Positions 59,031 to 64,000 of a DNA stretch of 64,000 nucleotides are shown here, one piece after another. The stretch is taken from contig QEOQ01000522.1 in NCBI GenBank assembly GCA_010279815.1, forward strand, positions 220,420 through 284,419. Direction: 5' to 3'. Made by a program: the position numbers and the translations under genes. The DNA comes from Brachionus plicatilis. Lineage: Eukaryota; Rotifera; Eurotatoria; Ploima; Brachionidae. The notes under the pieces were generated by a model. It ran no database searches and was not told the origin of the DNA. It saw only the letters and a program-made list of their open reading frames with translations. Positions within the stretch are counted from its first letter, which is position 1, and each line of letters starts with the position of its first letter.

Positions 59031-59797
59031 AAGCAACTTTTGTTTAGCCAACTGCAGAAGCCTACAAAATTACACACAATTAAAAAATATAAATTAATAC
59101 TAAATAAAAGCAATTAATTTTCACAATTTTGCAGACTTTCAAACTAACTTTTCTTGTTGTTTACAATTTTTCCATTTTTTTGATTATTAATTTTTTCTAT
59201 TTTTTAAAAACCATCTATTTATAAAGATTATTTTTTTCTAAATTTTTATCTTCATTTTTTTATGGAGGCTGATCAAAATAGCTAAAATTTTACTAAAATA
59301 ATAGGGTAATATTATTATTATTATTATTATTTATTCATAAAATTACGCCAGATTCGGCGATGTAAAAAATAACATAAAATTGAAGACAAAGGAAGGTAGT
59401 TATGTACTGTTTGTTTTCCCTTTTTTAAATTGACAATTATGTTTAAGAAATTAAAATATTAAAATAGATTTTCATTTTTTACATAAATACCACAAAAGAT
59501 TTAATTTTAAATTAAATATTCAAAGATTTAGATTAACACAAAAATAAATGAAACCTTGTTCAAATGTCTTAGGTAAGTATTTTTTTAAAATTTTATTTAT
59601 CTTTTTGAGATAGGGTTGAGCAATCAAACACGATCACAGCACAATTTAACAGTCAAACAGTTGAACGGAAGAACAGTTGAGCAGCGTTTTATTCAGCATA
59701 AATCCGAGTTGTTCCAATTTTTAAACGAATTCTGCATTTGGTTCAGTTCGAGGTAAGTACGCCTTTACTAAAAGTTTAAGCTCTTCTTTTCTTTCTT

Positions 59798-62700
59798 TTA
59801 AGTTCTGAAGGCAATATTTAATGGAATCGCAAATTCCATTTTTACTCTTTTCAAAATCTTCTTTTTTAATTCTCTTTCTTTTTTTATAAGATTTTCTTTG
59901 GTAATTTGGTCACTTGATCCAAGAATTTCTCTAAGCTCTTTGATGAACGCGCTTTCATCATTTACCTTTAGTTCTTTCTTTCGAAAAACTTTTTCCGTAT
60001 AATCATTTTCAATTATTCTTTTCCCAAAGTTAAGTTTCAATTTCTGTATTTTTGAGTCAACGGGTTCTATGTTTAATTCATACAATAGGTTAGTAGTTCG
60101 AGATCTCTTTTCGAGTGACAGGGTTTGTTTAATCATTAAGCCTTCCATAGTTTGTAGTTTCCTCATTTTGCATTTGCTAATTTTGCAGTTTTCTAGGCCG
60201 TAATAGGTTATAGGTCTAATATAAGTTTTAAAAAGGTGTGCTTTTAAAAACGGGCTAATTTGGTTACTATACATGTCTAGATTATTTTTTAGGAGGTAAA
60301 AAGCTCTCCATGTGCTCAGTCTTCTTTCTCTTAGATGTTCTTTACTGTAACATTTTGAATCAATCAAGACTCCTAAGTATTTCATTTTTTTTACCCACTC
60401 AATTTCCTCACCACATAGTTCAAGCTTTACTTCGTCTTTCTTTGAGCCATTTATTCGCATAATTTGAGTTTTAGATGGGTTAAATTTAATTTCGGTTCTT
60501 AGCCCATAGTCCTCGCACAATCTAAGGATTTTTTTCATTTTTTTAGTACAGTCAGTCATGATTAATAGGTCGTCTGCGTACATTAATACACCAGTTTTTA
60601 TACCATCAATTTCTGATATTAAATTTGTGTTCATTATTTCTTCTATTAGTTCTTCCACATAAATTGAGAATAGCTTTGGCGAGAGTGGGCCACCTTGCTT
60701 CACTCCTACCGTGGTTTTAAACATTGAAGATATTTCATCTTTTTTTTGAACAAACACTAATGAGTTTTGATAATAATTTTTGAGTATTCTCCATATTTCT
60801 GGTTCTACTTTACCTATTAATTTTTCCATCATAATTTCTCGTGTGACTTTATCAAACGCTTTGCTAGCATCAATTGCACAAATAAATAATTTCTTTTTTC
60901 TAGTTTTATAGTGTTGAATAGTTTCTGATAAAGTGTAAATACCATGGTTAGTCGAACTCTTTGTTTTAAAGCCAAATTGTGTTTGTGGATCATGATGAGT
61001 TTCATTCAATCTATGCAGGATGTACTTTTCAAACACATTGCTAATTGTATCTGATATTGTTATTGGTCTGAGGTTGTTGATATCATTTGTAGGACCTTCA
61101 TCCTTCTTCAATATCGGGACTATTTTACCTACATTAAAAAAAAAAGGGATTTCGTTAAACTTAATCATTGTTTCAAGGACTATAGCTAGTATTTCAGTCA
61201 ATTCGTCTAAACATCCATATTTAAACAACTCATTGTACAAGTCTCCAAATCCAACTGATTTGCCGTTTGGGAGCTCTTCTAGAATCCGTCTAATTGTCTG
61301 TCTCTCAACTTTAATGAGGTCTGTCTTTAGCGATTCATTAATTTCTCTTTCATATTTTCGGACTTTATTTAATACATCATTTATATTGTTATTTCTACTT
61401 TCAAGATTCCTTTCGTTAAATAGTTTTTCAAAATTTTCTTTAAGCTCATTTATGCTGACATTTATATTTCCATTCTGTTTTTTTCTTCTTCTCATTTCTT
61501 TCCAAAAACTGTCTCTATTCGCATGAAAGAGCGCGTCAATTCGTTTTAAGGTACTGTTTTCTACTAACTTTGCTTTATCTCTTTGTTTTGATCTAAATTT
61601 ATTCTTGGTTATTCTAAGTTGATTTTCTAATTCTACAGATTCGTAGTTTGTTGCCTTCCAATTAAGGTACGATTTATTCACGTTTTTCTTCAGAATTTCC
61701 ATTTCATCATCCCACCATTTTTTCTTTTTTATATGCTTGTTAAGATTTTTTTGTTTTTTTTGTCCATGAGTTAATAATTCATCAATTGTTTCTCTCATGG
61801 CGCTGCCTAATTCATTTATTATAACAGTGCTATTCAACTTAGGGTTTGTTTCATTTATTAAATTAAGATTCGAGAAGATTTCTTTTTTCCTCAATTTTTG
61901 TTTTAATAGGTTAGCGTATTCCATCTGAGTCATGACGTCAAGCCAATTGATTTTCGTTTTAGGTCTATTTTTTTTAATCCTATCTTCAATTTTATTACCG
62001 ATTTTAACATTTTTAAGGTCGATTTTGATTGCGTAATGGTCACTGGTATTTGACTGATGCTCAAGTCCGCTCAGAATGTTAATTTGTTCAACTTTATCAG
62101 TTAAGAATTCATTTGCCAGCACATGATCAATTCTACTTTTTCCAAGAGTTTCCGGTTGAGTTATTTCATTTGGATTTTTGTCTAGTTCAGTTTTATTTTT
62201 CTTTTTCTGTTTGAAGGTATGGTCAGTGCTTTGACAAAAAATATGATCAGTAGCGATGAGGTTCTCAGACTCAATAAAAGCGTTTAGTATTTCAGTAAAG
62301 TTTGATTTACGATTGAGATCGGTATTAAAATCACCTAAAATACATATATTCGCCTCTGTTTTTTCGCGGTAGATTTTATCAATGAGGTTTGTGATTTGAC
62401 CTATGAGTGCTTCAAACTTTACAACCGAATCAGCCGGACCTTCGAAATTCATGTATACACCTATAAGGTAAGTGTTGTTTATTTGGCAGAGTGATATTCG
62501 GTCTGATACAAATTCTATATTTGCGATTTTATGTATTTCTTTTTTTATCGGCCAGCCAGTGCCACCATGTGGACGTCCAACTGAATACTCAGGGGCCATT
62601 GAAGATTTGTGTATGAATTTGAAATCTTTGTTTAGTAATTGGTTCCCTTGTTTAGACGTTTTTAACCAAGTTTCTTGTAAAAAAATGATATCTGTGTGAT

Positions 62701-63052
62701 TTGTGAGTTCGTTAACGAAATTAAAGTTTCCTAATAAGTTTTTACAATTAAGTGTACATATGCTAAGCGTATAATTTTGTTTTTCTTCTTGGTTAGTTAT
62801 TAATGGTTGTTGTGTGAATGGGATCATTTCTGGCAATGGTGTCGATTGGGAGTAATTAGGATTATTGGGAGTTGGTTGTGGTTGTTTTGGTTCTAATATA
62901 GTTTCTGATGATTGAATGATATATTGAGATTTTAGTTGCTGGTAACTGTTTGGTATTTGGTTTAATCTTTTTGTTTGATTTTTAGGATTAATTTCTATTA
63001 GAATGCTATCATTTCTTGGAATTTTGCTCTCTTCAAATGGGGGGTATTCCAG
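59798..63052 (-). CDS. LINE ORF2: AP-like endonuclease plus reverse transcriptase
   Basis: The frame is open from directly after the ORF1 stop (63052) to the stop at 59800-59798. The first ATG in frame is at about 62827, giving about 1009 aa; counted from the ORF1 stop it is 1084 codons. The EEP endonuclease has LSICTLNCKNL, FLQETW, ILGDFNTDLN, SRIDHVLANE and TSDHYAIKID. The reverse transcriptase has IVPILKKDEG, NNLRPITI, FICAIDASKAFDKV, GVKQGGPLSP and MYADDLLIM with the catalytic Asp pair. A C-terminal thumb region and a small C-x-x-x-C patch (ENCKISKCK) follow. No RNase H is present. The clade cannot be fixed by eye; a CR1/L2-like affinity is likely. The product would nick DNA and prime reverse transcription of the element RNA. 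Confidence 0.9.
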   Translation of the reverse strand: MEYPPFEESKIPRNDSILIEINPKNQTKRLNQIPNSYQQLKSQYIIQSSETILEPKQPQPTPNNPNYSQSTPLPEMIPFTQQPLITNQEEKQNYTLSICTLNCKNLLGNFNFVNELTNHTDIIFLQETWLKTSKQGNQLLNKDFKFIHKSSMAPEYSVGRPHGGTGWPIKKEIHKIANIEFVSDRISLCQINNTYLIGVYMNFEGPADSVVKFEALIGQITNLIDKIYREKTEANICILGDFNTDLNRKSNFTEILNAFIESENLIATDHIFCQSTDHTFKQKKKNKTELDKNPNEITQPETLGKSRIDHVLANEFLTDKVEQINILSGLEHQSNTSDHYAIKIDLKNVKIGNKIEDRIKKNRPKTKINWLDVMTQMEYANLLKQKLRKKEIFSNLNLINETNPKLNSTVIINELGSAMRETIDELLTHGQKKQKNLNKHIKKKKWWDDEMEILKKNVNKSYLNWKATNYESVELENQLRITKNKFRSKQRDKAKLVENSTLKRIDALFHANRDSFWKEMRRRKKQNGNINVSINELKENFEKLFNERNLESRNNNINDVLNKVRKYEREINESLKTDLIKVERQTIRRILEELPNGKSVGFGDLYNELFKYGCLDELTEILAIVLETMIKFNEIPFFFNVGKIVPILKKDEGPTNDINNLRPITISDTISNVFEKYILHRLNETHHDPQTQFGFKTKSSTNHGIYTLSETIQHYKTRKKKLFICAIDASKAFDKVTREIMMEKLIGKVEPEIWRILKNYYQNSLVFVQKKDEISSMFKTTVGVKQGGPLSPKLFSIYVEELIEEIMNTNLISEIDGIKTGVLMYADDLLIMTDCTKKMKKILRLCEDYGLRTEIKFNPSKTQIMRINGSKKDEVKLELCGEEIEWVKKMKYLGVLIDSKCYSKEHLRERRLSTWRAFYLLKNNLDMYSNQISPFLKAHLFKTYIRPITYYGLENCKISKCKMRKLQTMEGLMIKQTLSLEKRSRTTNLLYELNIEPVDSKIQKLKLNFGKRIIENDYTEKVFRKKELKVNDESAFIKELREILGSSDQITKENLIKKERELKKKILKRVKMEFAIPLNIAFRT

Positions 63053-63928
63053 TCAATGATGCAAAGCAGCTTGAGGATCAGGTTTTTTTATTCTCTTAAC
63101 TGTGTTGTTTCTTATTGCCCAACGAAATTCACTTTTTTCTCCTTCTTGTTCGTTTTTTGTCCTTCTTTCATCTCTTAATATTTTTTGTTCGAGTCTTTCA
63201 GCTGGAGTTAGATCTTGATTGACAAAAACGTTTTTAAAATTTTCTTTTTTTCTTAATTCTTTTGATTGCTTAAGCATCTGGAACTTAGTTTGTTCTGAGT
63301 CCATTTTGATTAGGATTGGTGCTGGTTTTGCATTTTCATGCTTTGATTTTAGACGGGTGACATTTTTTACCTTGCTTTTGTCTATTTTCATTAAGTCTAA
63401 AATTTCTAAAATTTTATCATCGTCGTATTTCTTTTTATCTTTTTCTTCCGTTTGCTTTGACTCTTCTATCCCTACTATTACAATATTATTTTTTCTTTTT
63501 TCTCGTTCATTTAGTTCGTTGGAAAAAGCGGAAATGGCTTCAGCTGCTTCGATTTTTTGCAAAGTTTTTTCTTTTGGTTCTATTGTTGCATCGTTTTCTG
63601 CTTGTTTTTTAAACAAGGATGACCAATTCATTTTTGGTCTTTCTGTTCGATCAATTTTCTGGTTAAGCATTTGCACCAATTCTCTTAGTTTTTTATTTTC
63701 ATCAACTAGTCCTTCAATTAACTTATCTTGTTCATCTTGATGTTCAAGAATGACCATCAGTAGATCATAAGGATCTTTTTTTTGAGACTTGTTTTTTCCG
63801 ATCAGTTCTTCTTCAATTTTTCTTTTATTGTTCTTGCTTCTTTGGTATTTGTCTGTTTCAATCTTTTTTAGTTGGGAAAGACCGTTTTCGATGTTGGATT
63901 GGTCAATTTCCATTTGGTTTCCACTCAT
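63053..63928 (-). CDS. LINE ORF1: coiled-coil RNA-binding protein
   Basis: Protein of 291 aa. The N-terminal half is charged and rich in heptad-like leucines (LVDENKKLRELVQMLNQKID), a probable trimerising coiled coil. The C-terminal half contains KNNIVIVGIEES, KVKNVTRLKSKH and KNVFVNQDLTPAERLEQKIL, the pattern seen in ORF1 proteins of several LINE clades that use an RRM-like nucleic-acid-binding fold. It ends PDPQAALHH at a TGA (63055-63053). The ORF2 frame continues directly in the same phase. It should coat the element RNA. Confidence 0.8.
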   Translation of the reverse strand: MSGNQMEIDQSNIENGLSQLKKIETDKYQRSKNNKRKIEEELIGKNKSQKKDPYDLLMVILEHQDEQDKLIEGLVDENKKLRELVQMLNQKIDRTERPKMNWSSLFKKQAENDATIEPKEKTLQKIEAAEAISAFSNELNEREKRKNNIVIVGIEESKQTEEKDKKKYDDDKILEILDLMKIDKSKVKNVTRLKSKHENAKPAPILIKMDSEQTKFQMLKQSKELRKKENFKNVFVNQDLTPAERLEQKILRDERRTKNEQEGEKSEFRWAIRNNTVKRIKKPDPQAALHH

Positions 63929-64000
63929 TATTTATCTGCGAGAGTTTTTTCTTTAGAGTTGAGACTGCGTGCTTTTTGACGTTTCAAATTAATTTTCAAA

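Larger units (their letters stand above)
59310..63990 (-). mobile_element. Non-LTR retrotransposon (LINE), nearly full length
   Basis: The 5' side reaches the window edge, with a short leader before ORF1 (ATG at 63928). ORF1 and ORF2 are described separately. The 3' part after ORF2 runs to about 59310, where a small hairpin (CGCCGAATCTGGCG on the minus strand) is followed by an AAT-repeat tail. That 3' limit is inferred from other LINE tails in the window. A second 3' scrap lying between cannot be excluded. Both ORFs are open over their whole length, so this is a young copy. Confidence 0.7.

Noticed and set aside
61020..61526. 168-codon plus-strand ORF opposite LINE ORF2
   Set aside because: It is an antisense shadow of the retrotransposon coding region, hydrophobic only because it mirrors Lys/Glu-rich codons.
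1..64000. CRISPR arrays, operons, tRNA genes or prokaryotic signals
   Set aside because: No spaced direct repeats of CRISPR type and no tRNA-like B box with matching arms were found. The genes contain spliceosomal introns, so the window is eukaryotic.

Overview
This window is nuclear DNA from an animal. It is very AT-rich, full of poly-T and poly-A runs, with genes broken by introns that start GT and usually end TTTAG or TTAAAG. The gene content is metazoan: a kinase-myosin fusion of class III, a FASTK-family mitochondrial RNA factor, SLC25A19, a xyloside xylosyltransferase and an SLC17 transporter. The very low GC, small genes and rich set of LINE, hAT, MULE and mariner remnants would fit a small spiralian such as a rotifer, but the species cannot be fixed from the sequence. 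Gene density is low: about ten genes in 64 kb.

Layout. 290-7467 (-): complete five-exon myosin III gene (1291 aa) with a hAT-type MITE in its last intron. 7.5-18.6 kb: gene-free, with a fold-back repeat (14.5-15.2 kb), a mariner-type MITE and a complete hAT MITE. 18607-20780 (+): six-exon FASTKD4/TBRG4-like gene. 21.1-24.1 kb: transposase and RTE-type relics, an unidentified broken ORF and a candidate 38-aa two-exon microprotein (-). 24441-25455 (-): SLC25A19. 29999-30979 (+): intronless XXYLT1-like gene. 31.6-33.1 kb: a broken unknown gene and two LINE scraps. 40600-42295 (+): SLC17 (sialin-like) transporter. 42391-43066: four tandem 168-bp repeats that lead straight into a TATA-driven gene for a small secreted Tyr/Asp-rich protein (43182-43679). 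46.2-49.3 kb: LINE pieces, a MULE transposase relic and a MULE-type MITE with a 9-bp target duplication.

The most interesting locus is 49999-55427. Three ubiquitin-pathway genes are packed together: a divergent ubiquitin-like modifier whose Gly-Gly is followed by a six-residue extension (49999-50271, -), a nine-exon ubiquitin-specific protease (50368-54537, -) and an RBR-type E3 ligase (54669-55427, +). The protease start lies 131 bp from the E3 start in a head-to-head arrangement, and the modifier starts 96 bp beyond the protease stop on the same strand. This reads as a self-contained modifier / protease / ligase module, comparable in logic to ISG15-type systems. I rebuilt the protease exon by exon: all catalytic boxes are present and every splice phase fits. 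It ends in a basic stretch and 15 consecutive leucines, mostly encoded by a TTA microsatellite, which looks like a tail anchor.

The right end (59.3-63.9 kb, -) is a nearly full-length non-LTR retrotransposon. Its ORF1 and endonuclease/RT ORF2 share one reading frame, separated by a single TGA, with no ATG in the following stretch of ORF2. This suggests either stop-codon readthrough or a recent nonsense mutation in a fused ORF.
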